DNA of 64,000 nt from Bacteroides stercorirosoris (GCF_900142015.1 NZ_FQZN01000014.1:90056-154055); one strand, 5' to 3'. Shown: positions 1 through 10,010, counted from the first letter of the stretch. The notes: generated by a model from the sequence alone, not told the origin. Translations and numbers: made by a program.

Positions 1-831
1 ATTGATGCGCCCACGCATACAATCGTGAATGCAATCGGGTTGCTCGAAGATTTCTTTCAGCATGAAGTGCGGATATCCGCCTTTCTCCAACTGTCCCAGG
101 TTCAGCGCCACCGTTTTCACTTCGTGGGGACACTCCACATTTTTCAGGTTCACCACTTTCAGTTTCTCCCCGCGGTGTATCACGGCAATCTCTTCATCTT
201 CCAGATACACCACTTTATCCGTATATTCCACGATAGGCGTAGCATCCGAAGCCAGGAAAAACTCATCTTCACCGATACCCACCACCAGTGGACTGCTCTT
301 ACGGGCGGCAATAATCTCATCCGGATTATCTTTGTCCAGCACGGCAATGGCATATGCGCCTATCACTTCACGCAAAGCCAGCTGCACGGCAGTCAGCAAA
401 TCGGTGTTTTTGGATTTCTGGATGAATTCTATCAGTTGCACCAGTACCTCGGTATCCGTACTGCTTTTGAATGAATAGCCTTTAGCTTGAAGTTTTTCTT
501 TGAGAACGGCGTAGTTTTCGATGATGCCGTTGTGGATGAGAGCGAGACGTTCGGAAGAAGAATAATGAGGATGGGCGTTAGCAGAACAAGGTTCCCCGTG
601 CGTAGCCCAACGGGTATGGGCAATTCCGATGTTACCGGAAATATCTTTTTGAGTAACGAAAGTCTCCAGTTCCGAAACTTTACCTTTCGTTTTGTACACA
701 TTCAACTGTCGGTTATCACTGATTAATGCTACCCCTGCACTATCATATCCACGATACTCCAATCGCTTCAATCCTTTGATAAGAATGGGGTAGGCTTTTT
801 TTTGACCAATATAGCCTACGATTCCACACAT
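1..831 (-). CDS. glmS: Glucosamine-fructose-6-phosphate aminotransferase, N-terminal part
   Basis: Reading leftwards from position 831 the protein begins MCGIVGYIG, the N-terminus of class II glutamine amidotransferases; Cys2 becomes the catalytic nucleophile after Met removal. About 277 residues are visible, covering the glutaminase domain and entering the region before the SIS sugar-isomerase domains; the rest lies beyond the window edge. The enzyme makes glucosamine-6-phosphate from fructose-6-phosphate and glutamine, the first step towards peptidoglycan and LPS amino sugars. A TAnnTTTG promoter element sits on the minus strand 29 bases upstream. AsnB also begins MCGI, but the GYIG continuation here favours GlmS. 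I see no GlmS ribozyme, which belongs to Firmicutes. Confidence 0.93.
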   Translation of the reverse strand, partial: MCGIVGYIGQKKAYPILIKGLKRLEYRGYDSAGVALISDNRQLNVYKTKGKVSELETFVTQKDISGNIGIAHTRWATHGEPCSANAHPHYSSSERLALIHNGIIENYAVLKEKLQAKGYSFKSSTDTEVLVQLIEFIQKSKNTDLLTAVQLALREVIGAYAIAVLDKDNPDEIIAARKSSPLVVGIGEDEFFLASDATPIVEYTDKVVYLEDEEIAVIHRGEKLKVVNLKNVECPHEVKTVALNLGQLEKGGYPHFMLKEIFEQPDCIHDCMRGRIN

Positions 832-859
832 AATATATTCAGTATTTGATTTTGCGTTG

Positions 860-867
860 CAAAGATA
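860..867 (-). promoter_or_regulatory. glmS promoter -7 element
   Basis: The minus strand reads TATCTTTG, an exact match to the Bacteroides -7 consensus TAnnTTTG, 29 bases before the glmS start. This implies a short 5' leader. No clear -33 TTTG at the expected spacing was confirmed. Confidence 0.6.
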
Positions 868-1160
868 AGTATTCTTAAGAACATAAAGTTAATATTTTCC
901 CAATTTATTTATCAAAAGAATAGAAAAAAGTTGTTTTCATGTCAAAACGTTAACAAAAACAAACTTATTAAAGCAAAAGGCTGTTACTTGCAATTTCATA
1001 TCAAGCGACGGAAATTTAGTTTTATATTGAAAGAAGATTACGGAAAATTCTTCCAATCCGACAAGGGAAACACTTTCCCGTATTACCAAATTGCCACATT
1101 GCCATATTACCATTTGCATAAGCGGTGGCAGTTTTACTGCTAACAATCAAATTAAATCCG

Positions 1161-1168
1161 TACATTTG
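1161..1168 (+). promoter_or_regulatory. lspA promoter -7 element
   Basis: TACATTTG matches TAnnTTTG and lies about 50 bases before the lspA start codon. Confidence 0.55.
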
Positions 1169-1218
1169 AGGCGTATAAAAAGAAGAACCAACAAACAACA
1201 CTATAATTTTACTATAAC

Positions 1219-1887
1219 ATGAAGAGTACTTTTTCTAAAGGATGGCTTTCTATTCTTATTGTATTGGCAGTTTTAATTATTGACCAAATCGTAAAGATAG
1301 AGGTTAAAACAAATATGAGCTATGGTGAGAGCATCCGTATCACCGACTGGTTTTATATTCATTTTGTAGAAAACAATGGCATGGCTTTCGGGATGCAGAT
1401 ACTACCTAAGGTCATTCAGACCATTCTGCGTATCTTGTTTTCCGGCGTAATCATATGGTATATTTCCATACTTGCAAAAGCTGACTATAAACGCGGCTAT
1501 ATCGTTTGCGTTTCATTGATACTGGCAGGAGCCATTGGCAACATCATCGACAGTATATTTTATGGCGTTATTTTCAGTAAGAGCACATTCACTGAGATTG
1601 CAACGTTTGTACCTGTGGGGCATGGATATGCCGACTGGCTATATGGAAAAGTAGTAGATATGCTACACTTTCCTCTTTTTGAATTCAACTGGCCTGATTG
1701 GATACCCTTTATAGGAGGAAATCATTTCCTGTTCTTTAGTCCGGTGTTCAACATTGCAGATGCGGCTATCAGCTGCGGAATATTCATCCTGATCTTATTC
1801 TACTCAAGAAGTTTTAATAATAGTTTCCATTTGGTCAAGACCGAATTTCAAAATCTTTTAAAGAAAAATGATTCACAGGCTCATTAA
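1219..1887 (+). CDS. lspA: Lipoprotein signal peptidase (signal peptidase II)
   Basis: A 222-residue inner-membrane aspartic protease that removes signal peptides from diacylglyceryl-modified prolipoproteins. Family marks are an early DQIVK motif in the first transmembrane helix, the ENNGMAFG stretch, and the two catalytic-Asp motifs, GNIIDSIFYG (about residue 112) and FNIADAAIS (about residue 178). It is longer than the roughly 165 residues of enterobacterial LspA; the extra length lies mainly between the two Asp motifs and includes an aromatic-rich loop, which I associate with Bacteroidota LspA. Several lipoproteins in this window (PotD-like, both LruC proteins) are likely substrates. Confidence 0.95.
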   Translation: MKSTFSKGWLSILIVLAVLIIDQIVKIEVKTNMSYGESIRITDWFYIHFVENNGMAFGMQILPKVIQTILRILFSGVIIWYISILAKADYKRGYIVCVSLILAGAIGNIIDSIFYGVIFSKSTFTEIATFVPVGHGYADWLYGKVVDMLHFPLFEFNWPDWIPFIGGNHFLFFSPVFNIADAAISCGIFILILFYSRSFNNSFHLVKTEFQNLLKKNDSQAH

Positions 1888-2104
1888 AAAGTAACAAGAC
1901 AAGCTTTTTTTCATAGAATATTCATTTCAGTAGTACGGATGACCATTACACCATATTACAATATAAAACTTAAAACGCCTATTTATGTTTTAAAACGAAT
2001 ATAAATAGCATATTTTTCTTTCATTCTAAAACATTATCCCTGGCAGTTGATATTTTACAAGTCAGAAGTTTCACCATCACTGCATCATTTTGAAACCAAA
2101 TTCA

Positions 2105-2112
2105 TATCTTTG
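2105..2112 (+). promoter_or_regulatory. gltB promoter -7 element
   Basis: TATCTTTG matches the Bacteroides -7 consensus about 57 bases before the gltB start. The preceding 1888-2104 is AT-rich with no gene seen. Confidence 0.6.
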
Positions 2113-2169
2113 CCAAGCATTTTGATAGCAATAATAGGTATTACCACAGAATAAAGTAAACTTAAAAGG

Positions 2170-5100
2170 ATGAAAGAAGAGCTTTTTAACAACAAAACAA
2201 AGGAAAAAGCCGGCCAACAGAAAACCGGTCAGAGTCAACAGTCCGTTTGCCAGCGACAGCCCAGGCAGTTGGGCTTGTATGATACAGACAATGAGCATGA
2301 CGCTTGTGGCGTGGGTATGCTGGTGAATATCCACGGAGGTAAATCGCATGAGTTGGTGGAGTCAGCATTGAAAGTATTAGAAAATATGCGCCATCGTGGT
2401 GCGGAAGGTGCGGACAACAAAACCGGAGATGGTGCCGGCATCATGCTGCAAATACCGCATGAGTTTATCCTCCTGCAAGGCATCCCCGTTCCCGAGAAGG
2501 GAAAGTACGGCACCGGACTTCTATTTCTCCCGAAAGACGAGAAAGACCAGTCCGCTATTCTAAGCATCATCATCGAAGAGATTGAAAAAGAAGGATTGAC
2601 ACTGATGCACCTGCGCAATGTTCCTACCTGCCCCGAAATACTGGGTGAAGCGGCACTTGCCAACGAACCGGACATCAAACAGATTTTCATCACCGGATTC
2701 ACGGAAAGCGAAACGGCAGACCGTAAACTCTATATAATAAGGAAGAGAATAGAAAATAAAGTGCGCAAGTCGGACATCCCGGCACGGGAGGATTTCTACA
2801 TCGTCTCACTGTCCACGAAGAACATCATCTATAAAGGTATGCTCTCCTCGTTGCAACTACGCAACTACTTCCCTGACCTGACAAACAGTTATTTCACCAG
2901 TGGACTGGCACTGGTGCACTCCCGTTTCAGTACCAACACCTTCCCCACCTGGGGACTGGCACAGCCCTTCCGTCTCCTGGCACACAACGGCGAAATCAAC
3001 ACCATCCGAGGCAACCGCGGCTGGATGGAGGCTCGCGAAAGTGTACTCTCCTCCCCTTCGCTGGGCGACATCAAAGAGATACGTCCCATCATCCAGCCGG
3101 GCATGAGCGACAGCGCCTCACTGGACAATGTACTTGAATTCCTCGTGATGTCCGGCATGAGTCTGCCCCACGCCATGGCTATGCTGGTACCGGAGTCCTT
3201 CAACGAAAAGAATCCCATCAGCGAAGACCTGAAAGCCTTCTACGAATATCACTCCATCCTGATGGAACCGTGGGACGGTCCTGCCGCACTGCTGTTCAGC
3301 GACGGGCGTTTCGCAGGTGGTATGCTCGACCGTAACGGGCTGCGTCCGGCACGCTACCTCATCACACACAACGACATGATGGTGGTGGCGAGCGAAGTGG
3401 GTGTCATGGACTTCGAACCGGGAGACATCAAGGAAAAAGGCCGCCTGCAACCCGGTAAGATATTGCTGGTGGACACCGAAAAGGGAGAAATCTACTACGA
3501 TGGCGAACTGAAAAAGCAACTTGCCGAAGCCAAGCCTTACCGCAATTGGCTGGCAACGAACCGCATCGAACTGGATGAATTGAAAAGCGGCCGCAAAGTG
3601 GAGCACACAGTGCCTGATTATTACCGTATGCTGCGCACCTTCGGCTATTCCAAAGAAGACGTCGAGCGCCTCATCGTTCCTATGTGTACCACGGGTGCCG
3701 AACCCATCAACTCTATGGGAAACGATACGCCGCTGGCTGTGCTCTCTGACAAGCCGCAGCTTCTATATAATTATTTCCGCCAGCAGTTCGCCCAAGTCAC
3801 CAACCCGCCCATCGACCCCATACGAGAGGAACTGGTGATGTCACTGACGGAATATATCGGTGCCGTTGGCATGAACATCCTCACACCCAGCGAAAGCCAT
3901 TGCAAGATGGTGCGCCTCAATCACCCCATCCTGAGCAATGCACAACTGGATATCCTTTGCAACATCCGCTACAAAGGGTTCAAGACGGTGAAACTACCTA
4001 TGTTGTTCGAGGTGTCCAAAGGGCGTGCCGGACTGCAAGAAGCACTCACCACCCTTTGCAAACAGGCGGAAGAATCTGTCAGCGAAGGCGTAAACTACAT
4101 CGTACTGACCGACCGCGACGTGGACGCCACCCATGCCGCCATCCCTTCATTGCTGGCTGTCAGCGCCGTGCACCATCACCTCATCTCGGTAGGAAAACGC
4201 GTGCAGACGGCACTGGTAGTGGAAAGCGGTGAGATACGCGAAGTGATGCACGCCGCCCTGTTGCTGGGCTTCGGCGCCAGTGCACTGAATCCGTACATGG
4301 CATTTGCCGTGATAGACAGGCTGGTGGCGAAGAAGGAAATACAACTGGACTACGCTACGGCAGAGAAGAAATATATCAAATCCATCTGCAAGGGATTATT
4401 CAAAATCATGAGTAAGATGGGGATTTCAACCATCCGCTCCTACCGGGGTGCGAAGATATTCGAAGCGGTGGGATTGAGCGAGGAACTGAGCAATGCTTAC
4501 TTCGGCGGATTGAAATCCACTATCGGTGGCATCCGTCTGGATGAGGTGGCACGTGACGCGATAGCATTCCACGATGCAGGCTTTGCCGGACAAATAGAAG
4601 ATTTACTTCCTAACAATGGCTTGTACGCCTTCCGCAAGGACGGTGAAAAGCATGCCTGGAACCCTGAAACCATCTCAACCCTGCAACTGGCTACACGCCT
4701 GGGCAGCTACAAGAAGTTCAAGGAATTCACTCGGCTGGTGGACGAAAAGGAAGCGCCTATCTTTTTGAGAGATTTCCTTGATTTCCGCCACAGTCCGATA
4801 CCCATTGACAAAGTAGAGCCGGCAGAAAGCATCATGCACCGTTTCGTGACGGGTGCCATGAGCTACGGTTCCATCAGCAAAGAAGCCCATGAGGCGATGG
4901 CTATTGCCATGAATAAGATTCACGGCCGCAGCAACACCGGTGAAGGTGGTGAAGACAGTGCCCGCTTCGCTCCGCGTGAAGACGGAACTTCCCTGCGCAG
5001 TGCCATCAAGCAGGTAGCCTCGGGACGTTTCGGCGTGACAACGGAATACCTGGTGAATGCCGACGAAATACAAATAAAAGTGGCGCAGGGTGCCAAGCCG

Positions 5101-6777
5101 GGCGAAGGCGGTCAGCTTCCGGGCTTCAAGGTAGACCAGGTGATTGCCAAGACACGCCACTCCATACCGGGCATCTCTTTGATTTCCCCTCCGCCCCATC
5201 ACGACATTTATTCCATTGAAGACCTGGCACAGCTCATCTTCGACTTGAAGAACGTAAATCCACGGGCCAAAATCAGCGTGAAGCTGGTGGCGGAAAGCGG
5301 TGTGGGAACCATCGCCGCAGGTGTGGCAAAGGCCAAAGCCGACCTCATCGTCATCTCCGGTGCAGAAGGGGGGACGGGAGCTTCTCCGGCTTCCAGCATC
5401 CGTTATGCCGGTATTTCTCCGGAACTTGGTTTGAGCGAGACGCAACAGACACTTGTCTTGAACGGCCTTCGCGGGCAAGTGATGCTACAAGTGGACGGGC
5501 AGCTGAAGACAGGCCGTGACATCGTGCTGATGGCAATGCTGGGAGCCGAGGAATTCGGTTTTGCCACCAGTGCGCTGATTGTGCTGGGTTGCGTCATGAT
5601 GCGCAAATGCCATCAGAACACCTGTCCCGTGGGTGTGGCAACACAGAACGAAGAACTGCGCAAACGTTTTCACGGACGAAGCGAATATCTGGTGAATTTC
5701 TTCACTTTCCTTGCGCAGGAAGTGCGCGAGTATTTGGCTGAAATTGGCGTGGAGCGTCTGGATGACATCATCGGACGGACTGATCTTATCGTAAGAAAAG
5801 GACAAGGGGATGAGTTGACAAAAAGAGAAAAAGCAATAGAGGGGAATCCTAAATTCGAGCTTCTCGACTTCTCCAGGCTTCTGGCACGCATCCCGAACAA
5901 TGCCGCCATCCGCCACACCATCGACCAACAGCACGGTATCGATCACGTGAAAGATGTGGAAATGCTACATGCCGCCGCCGAAGCCTTGGAGAGCCAGAAA
6001 GAAATCTCGCTGGAGTACACCATTGCCAACACCGACCGCGCCTGTGGGGCTATGCTCTCCGGTGCCATTGCCGCAAAGTATGGGGAAGCAGGTCTGCCTG
6101 CACACACGCTGAACGTAAAATTCAAAGGCTCGGCAGGGCAGAGTTTCGGCGCATTCCTTGTACCGGGTATTAACTTTAAATTGGAAGGTGAAGCGAACGA
6201 TTACCTCGGCAAAGGATTGTCGGGCGGACGTATCGCCGTCCTGCCTCCGGTACGCAGCAATTTCCAGGCCGAAAAGAACACCATTGCCGGAAATACCTTG
6301 CTCTATGGCGCTACAAGCGGTGAAGTGTATATCAACGGGCGTGTAGGCGAACGCTTTGCCGTCCGCAACTCCGGTGCCATCGCCGTAGTGGAGGGCGTAG
6401 GTGACCACTGTTGCGAATATATGACAGGCGGCCGTGTCGTAATCCTCGGCTCTACGGGACGTAACTTCGCAGCCGGAATGTCGGGCGGCGTAGCTTACGT
6501 CTGGAACCGGGACGGTAACTTCGATTATTTCTGCAATATGGAGATGGTGGAACTCTCACTCATCGAAGAGGCTTCGTACCGCAAGGAATTGCACGAGCTT
6601 GTCCGCCAGCACTATCTCTACACAGGCTCCAATCTGGCACGCACGATGCTCGACGACTGGAACCGCTATGTAGACGAATTTATCCAGGTAGTCCCCATTG
6701 AGTACAAGAAAGTACTGCAAGAGGAACAGATGCGGAAGCTGCAACAGAAGATTGCGGAAATGCAACGTGATTACTGA
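2170..6777 (+). CDS. gltB: Glutamate synthase, large subunit
   Basis: This 1535-residue protein matches full-length NADPH-GOGAT alpha subunits. Ammonia released from glutamine in the N-terminal amidotransferase domain is channelled to the FMN site, where 2-oxoglutarate is reductively aminated to glutamate. The catalytic Cys lies in HDACGVGM at about residue 46, so roughly 45 residues, Gln-rich here, form a removable propeptide. The central domain is followed by the FMN/synthase domain; the 3Fe-4S ligands are the three Cys of CVMMRKCHQNTC, at about residues 1143-1154. The glycine-rich beta-helix domain (GXXG repeats) forms the last 250 residues. gltD follows after a 135-base gap containing an imperfect inverted repeat. 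Confidence 0.97.
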   Translation: MKEELFNNKTKEKAGQQKTGQSQQSVCQRQPRQLGLYDTDNEHDACGVGMLVNIHGGKSHELVESALKVLENMRHRGAEGADNKTGDGAGIMLQIPHEFILLQGIPVPEKGKYGTGLLFLPKDEKDQSAILSIIIEEIEKEGLTLMHLRNVPTCPEILGEAALANEPDIKQIFITGFTESETADRKLYIIRKRIENKVRKSDIPAREDFYIVSLSTKNIIYKGMLSSLQLRNYFPDLTNSYFTSGLALVHSRFSTNTFPTWGLAQPFRLLAHNGEINTIRGNRGWMEARESVLSSPSLGDIKEIRPIIQPGMSDSASLDNVLEFLVMSGMSLPHAMAMLVPESFNEKNPISEDLKAFYEYHSILMEPWDGPAALLFSDGRFAGGMLDRNGLRPARYLITHNDMMVVASEVGVMDFEPGDIKEKGRLQPGKILLVDTEKGEIYYDGELKKQLAEAKPYRNWLATNRIELDELKSGRKVEHTVPDYYRMLRTFGYSKEDVERLIVPMCTTGAEPINSMGNDTPLAVLSDKPQLLYNYFRQQFAQVTNPPIDPIREELVMSLTEYIGAVGMNILTPSESHCKMVRLNHPILSNAQLDILCNIRYKGFKTVKLPMLFEVSKGRAGLQEALTTLCKQAEESVSEGVNYIVLTDRDVDATHAAIPSLLAVSAVHHHLISVGKRVQTALVVESGEIREVMHAALLLGFGASALNPYMAFAVIDRLVAKKEIQLDYATAEKKYIKSICKGLFKIMSKMGISTIRSYRGAKIFEAVGLSEELSNAYFGGLKSTIGGIRLDEVARDAIAFHDAGFAGQIEDLLPNNGLYAFRKDGEKHAWNPETISTLQLATRLGSYKKFKEFTRLVDEKEAPIFLRDFLDFRHSPIPIDKVEPAESIMHRFVTGAMSYGSISKEAHEAMAIAMNKIHGRSNTGEGGEDSARFAPREDGTSLRSAIKQVASGRFGVTTEYLVNADEIQIKVAQGAKPGEGGQLPGFKVDQVIAKTRHSIPGISLISPPPHHDIYSIEDLAQLIFDLKNVNPRAKISVKLVAESGVGTIAAGVAKAKADLIVISGAEGGTGASPASSIRYAGISPELGLSETQQTLVLNGLRGQVMLQVDGQLKTGRDIVLMAMLGAEEFGFATSALIVLGCVMMRKCHQNTCPVGVATQNEELRKRFHGRSEYLVNFFTFLAQEVREYLAEIGVERLDDIIGRTDLIVRKGQGDELTKREKAIEGNPKFELLDFSRLLARIPNNAAIRHTIDQQHGIDHVKDVEMLHAAAEALESQKEISLEYTIANTDRACGAMLSGAIAAKYGEAGLPAHTLNVKFKGSAGQSFGAFLVPGINFKLEGEANDYLGKGLSGGRIAVLPPVRSNFQAEKNTIAGNTLLYGATSGEVYINGRVGERFAVRNSGAIAVVEGVGDHCCEYMTGGRVVILGSTGRNFAAGMSGGVAYVWNRDGNFDYFCNMEMVELSLIEEASYRKELHELVRQHYLYTGSNLARTMLDDWNRYVDEFIQVVPIEYKKVLQEEQMRKLQQKIAEMQRDY

Positions 6778-6794
6778 ATCGCGAATTAATAATG

Positions 6795-6866
6795 AAAGAA
6801 TGAAAAAGCGGGATAGTGTACGGCTTATGTTCACTTTTCTCTTTCTCTGTTCCTCTTTCATTCTTT
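6795..6866. repeat. Imperfect inverted repeat between gltB and gltD
   Basis: AAAGAATGAAA at 6795-6805 is exactly complementary to TTTCATTCTTT at 6856-6866. Further CATTCTTTAA and TTATTCTTTAA words follow on the right. The layout (short AT-rich words flanking a core) resembles the other intergenic palindromes in this window. Either an attenuating hairpin within the glt operon or a mobile repeat would fit. Confidence 0.5.
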
Positions 6867-6912
6867 AATTTGTTCATCCCCTTTTATTCTTTAACTCTTT
6901 AATTTGTTTATC

Positions 6913-8253
6913 ATGGGAAATCCAAAAGCATTCTTAACCATACCACGACAGGAAGCGGGTTACCGCCCTGTCCACGAACGCATCACCGACTTCAGTCAGG
7001 TGGAACAAACTTTGAACAGCCACGACCGCAAACTCCAGGCATCACGCTGTATGGACTGCGGTGTCCCTTTCTGCCACTGGGCATGCCCGCTGGGCAACAA
7101 GCAACCCGAATTTCAAGACGCACTCTATAAAGGCAAATGGCGTGAGGCTTACGAGGTCCTCGCTGCTACCAACGACTTTCCCGAGTTCACGGGACGCATC
7201 TGCCCCGCCCTCTGCGAGAAATCATGTGTACTGAAACTCTCCTGCGATGAGCCTGTCACCATCCGTGAGAACGAAGCCGCCATTGCCGAAGCTGCCTTCC
7301 GCGAAGGCTACATCACTCCTATCCGCCCCGAACACAACGGAAAGCGGGTAGCCATCATCGGTGCCGGCCCTGCCGGATTGTCCGCCGCCTGCCGGCTGAA
7401 TGCCCGGGGGTATGAAGTAACCCTTTTCGATAGCAAACCCATGCCCGGTGGATTATTGCGCTATGGTATTCCTAATTTCAAACTCGACAAAGCAGTAATC
7501 GACCGCCGCATGCGGGTACTCGAAGCCGAAGGCATTCAATTTGAGATGGGCGTAACCGTAGACGTGCAGAAACTTCCCGCAGGCTTCGACGCCTATTGCA
7601 TCTGTACCGGAACCCCACAAGCACGCGACCTCACCATCCCCGGACGCGAACTGAAAGGTATCCACTTCGCCCTTGAAATGCTGTCACAACAGAACCACAT
7701 TCTCGACGGAGAAACTTTTCCGAAGGATAAGTTGGTAAATGCCAAAGGCAAGAAAGTCCTCGTCATTGGTGGTGGAGATACCGGTTCGGACTGTATCGGT
7801 ACAAGCATCCGCCAGGGAGCCGTAAGCGTGACGCAGATAGAAATCATGCCGCAACCTCCCGTAGGACACAACGACTCCACGCCCTGGCCGCAATGGCCCA
7901 TTGTGCTGAAGACGACTTCGAGCCACGAAGAAGGTTGCACCCGTCGCTGGAGCCTTGCTTCCAACCAGTTCATCGGGAAGAACGGCAAGGTATGCGGCGT
8001 AGAGGTGGAAGAGGTGGAATGGACTGCGGCACAAGATGGCGGACGCCCCACCATGAAGCTCACCGGAAAGAAAGAAATCATTGATGCCGACATGGTATTG
8101 TTAGCTATGGGCTTTCTGAAACCGGAACAACCGGAATTCCCAGAGAATGTGTTTGTGGCAGGAGATGCTGCCAGAGGTGCAAGTCTCGTGGTTCATGCGC
8201 TGGCTGACGGACGCAAGGCGGCGCAGAGAATAGATGAATATTTAAATAAATGA
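6913..8253 (+). CDS. gltD: Glutamate synthase, small subunit
   Basis: A 446-residue FAD/NADPH oxidoreductase that passes electrons to GltB. The N-terminal region holds two Cys clusters, CMDCGVPFCHWACP and CPALCEKSC, the ligand set for 4Fe-4S clusters. The FAD-binding motif IIGAGPAGLSA is at about residues 149-159 and the NADPH-binding motif VIGGGDTGSDC at about 283-293. I start at ATG 6913 (MGNPKAF); an upstream in-frame TTG at 6904 is less likely. The stop codon TGA is also the first three bases of a perfect palindromic element. Confidence 0.96.
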   Translation: MGNPKAFLTIPRQEAGYRPVHERITDFSQVEQTLNSHDRKLQASRCMDCGVPFCHWACPLGNKQPEFQDALYKGKWREAYEVLAATNDFPEFTGRICPALCEKSCVLKLSCDEPVTIRENEAAIAEAAFREGYITPIRPEHNGKRVAIIGAGPAGLSAACRLNARGYEVTLFDSKPMPGGLLRYGIPNFKLDKAVIDRRMRVLEAEGIQFEMGVTVDVQKLPAGFDAYCICTGTPQARDLTIPGRELKGIHFALEMLSQQNHILDGETFPKDKLVNAKGKKVLVIGGGDTGSDCIGTSIRQGAVSVTQIEIMPQPPVGHNDSTPWPQWPIVLKTTSSHEEGCTRRWSLASNQFIGKNGKVCGVEVEEVEWTAAQDGGRPTMKLTGKKEIIDADMVLLAMGFLKPEQPEFPENVFVAGDAARGASLVVHALADGRKAAQRIDEYLNK

Positions 8254-8283
8254 TAATTTAGCGGCAAAGCCGCTAAATTATCA
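8251..8283. repeat. Perfect 15-bp palindrome at the gltD stop codon
   Basis: TGATAATTTAGCGGC at 8251-8265 pairs with its exact complement at 8269-8283 around a three-base AAA loop. The first three bases are the gltD stop. The same TGATAATTTAGCGG end sequence bounds the much longer elements at 13341-13503 and 24748-24916, so this looks like the shortest member of one family. It would form a strong hairpin between gltD and asnB, without a long U tract after it. Confidence 0.85.
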
Positions 8284-8310
8284 TTTACTAACCCTAAAAC
8301 AAATACAATC

Positions 8311-10005
8311 ATGTGTGGAATAACAGGCATCTTCAACATCCAATCTCAATCCCAGGAATTGAGAAGTAAAGCGCTGAAAATGGCGCAGAAAATCCGTCAC
8401 CGCGGACCCGACTGGAGTGGTATCTACGTAGGTGGCAGTGCCATCCTGGCACACGAACGGCTTTCCATCGTCGACCCCGAAAGCGGTGGGCAGCCTTTGT
8501 ACTCATCCGACAACAAACAAATCCTCGCCGTAAACGGTGAAATCTATAACCACCGCGAAATACGTGCCCGTTATGCCGGGAAATACACTTTCCGGACAGG
8601 TTCGGACTGCGAAGTCATCCTCGCCCTCTACAAGGACCGGGGCATCGACTTTCTTGAAGAATTGAACGGCATCTTCGCTTTCGCCCTCTATGACGAGGAA
8701 ACCGATGATTTCCTCATCGCCCGTGACCCGATTGGCGTCATCCCTCTCTATATAGGCCATGACGACCAAGGCCACATCTACGTGGGCAGCGAACTGAAAG
8801 CGCTTGAAGGTTTTTGCGACGAATACGAGCCTTTCCTCCCCGGCCATTACTATCGGGGAAGCGAAGGCAAGATGCAACGCTGGTACAAGCGCAACTGGAC
8901 CGAATATGACACCGTAAAGTCAGACGACACCGCCGCCCGCCATGCCACACGTCAGGAAATAGACAGCATAAAGCTTTCTCTCGAAGCTGCCGTCCAGCGC
9001 CAACTCATGTCCGATGTTCCTTACGGGGTACTCCTTTCCGGTGGACTCGACTCCTCCGTCATTTCTGCCATTGCCAAAAAGTATGCCCGCAAGCGCATCG
9101 AAACCAACAACCAAAGCGAAGCCTGGTGGCCGCAACTCCACTCCTTCGCCGTCGGCCTGCGCGGTGCACCGGACTTGATAAAAGCCCGTGAAGTGGCCGA
9201 ATACATCGGCACCGTCCATCACGAAATCAACTATACCGTGCAAGAAGGTCTCGATGCCTTGCGCGACGTCATTTACTTTATCGAAACCTACGACGTCACC
9301 ACCGTCCGCGCTTCCACACCGATGTACCTGCTGGCACGTGTCATCAAGAGTATGGGTATCAAGATGGTGCTCAGCGGTGAAGGAGCTGACGAAGTTTTCG
9401 GAGGATATCTCTACTTCCACAAAGCGCCCACCCCGCAAGCTTTCCATGAAGAGACGGTACGCAAACTCTCCAAACTGCACATGTACGATTGCCTGCGTGC
9501 CAACAAGAGCCTGGCCGCTTGGGGAGTGGAAGGGCGTGTACCTTTTCTTGATAAAGAATTCCTGGATGTAGCCATGAGCTTGAATCCCGCCGTCAAGATG
9601 TGTCCGGGCAAAGAAGTAGAGAAACGCATCGTCCGCGAGGCTTTCGAGGATATGCTGCCCGAAAGTGTGGCCTGGCGACAGAAAGAACAGTTTTCGGACG
9701 GTGTAGGCTACAACTGGATTGATACGCTGAAAGCCGTCACATCTGCTGCCGTCACCGACCACCAGATGGAGCATGTGGCCGAACGATTCCCCATCAATCC
9801 ACCGCAGAACAAAGAGGAGTATTATTACCGCAGCATCTTCGAAGAGCACTTCCCCAGCCGGTCGGCAGCTTTCAGTGTTCCCAGCGTCCCCAGCGTGGCA
9901 TGTTCCACAGCCGAAGCCCTTACCTGGGATGCCACACTGCAAGGAAAGAATGATCCGAGCGGACGCGCTGTGGTAGGAGTGCACGAAGCGGCATATACAT
10001 TATAA
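8311..10005 (+). CDS. asnB: Asparagine synthase B (glutamine-hydrolysing)
   Basis: A 564-residue enzyme that converts aspartate, ATP and glutamine to asparagine. MCGITGIF at the start gives catalytic Cys2 of the class II glutaminase domain; RHRGPDWSG and the NGEIYNH motif follow. The synthetase domain begins near residue 220, with the ATP-pyrophosphatase loop LLSGGLDSSV at about 243-252 and LSGEGADEVFGGY at about 353-365. The C-terminus keeps the DPSGRAV/GVHEAAY tail of bacterial AsnB. It lies 57 bases after gltD, so a glt-asn transcription unit is plausible, though the palindrome between them may reduce readthrough. Confidence 0.96.
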   Translation: MCGITGIFNIQSQSQELRSKALKMAQKIRHRGPDWSGIYVGGSAILAHERLSIVDPESGGQPLYSSDNKQILAVNGEIYNHREIRARYAGKYTFRTGSDCEVILALYKDRGIDFLEELNGIFAFALYDEETDDFLIARDPIGVIPLYIGHDDQGHIYVGSELKALEGFCDEYEPFLPGHYYRGSEGKMQRWYKRNWTEYDTVKSDDTAARHATRQEIDSIKLSLEAAVQRQLMSDVPYGVLLSGGLDSSVISAIAKKYARKRIETNNQSEAWWPQLHSFAVGLRGAPDLIKAREVAEYIGTVHHEINYTVQEGLDALRDVIYFIETYDVTTVRASTPMYLLARVIKSMGIKMVLSGEGADEVFGGYLYFHKAPTPQAFHEETVRKLSKLHMYDCLRANKSLAAWGVEGRVPFLDKEFLDVAMSLNPAVKMCPGKEVEKRIVREAFEDMLPESVAWRQKEQFSDGVGYNWIDTLKAVTSAAVTDHQMEHVAERFPINPPQNKEEYYYRSIFEEHFPSRSAAFSVPSVPSVACSTAEALTWDATLQGKNDPSGRAVVGVHEAAYTL

Positions 10006-10010
10006 AATAG

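Larger units (their letters stand above)
832..1218. other. Intergenic region glmS/lspA
   Basis: This 387-base divergent gap carries the two outward-facing promoter elements (860-867 minus, 1161-1168 plus). The middle is AT-rich, with short repeats of TTACCA and TTGCCA words around 1080-1115. I see no convincing gene, tRNA or structured RNA in it. Confidence 0.5.

Noticed and set aside
931..1143. Overlapping 69-70 codon frames on both strands in the glmS-lspA gap
   Set aside because: The frames overlap one another, are low in complexity and start within the promoter-bearing gap; no support beyond being open.
2889..5478. Several long minus-strand and alternate-frame openings inside gltB, including one of 267 codons at 4675-5478
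   Set aside because: They mirror the strong codon bias of gltB, have no promoter and no recognisable family, and the plus-strand product is a complete, well-conserved enzyme.
8251..8283. Simple Rho-independent terminator after gltD
   Set aside because: The palindrome is perfect but has no T run on either side, and its ends recur in longer elements, so repeat family membership fits better, although it may still affect transcription.
8920..9984. A 354-codon minus-strand frame opposite asnB
   Set aside because: It covers an intact AsnB and its His/Gly/Val-rich composition is typical of an antisense shadow; no domain was recognised.
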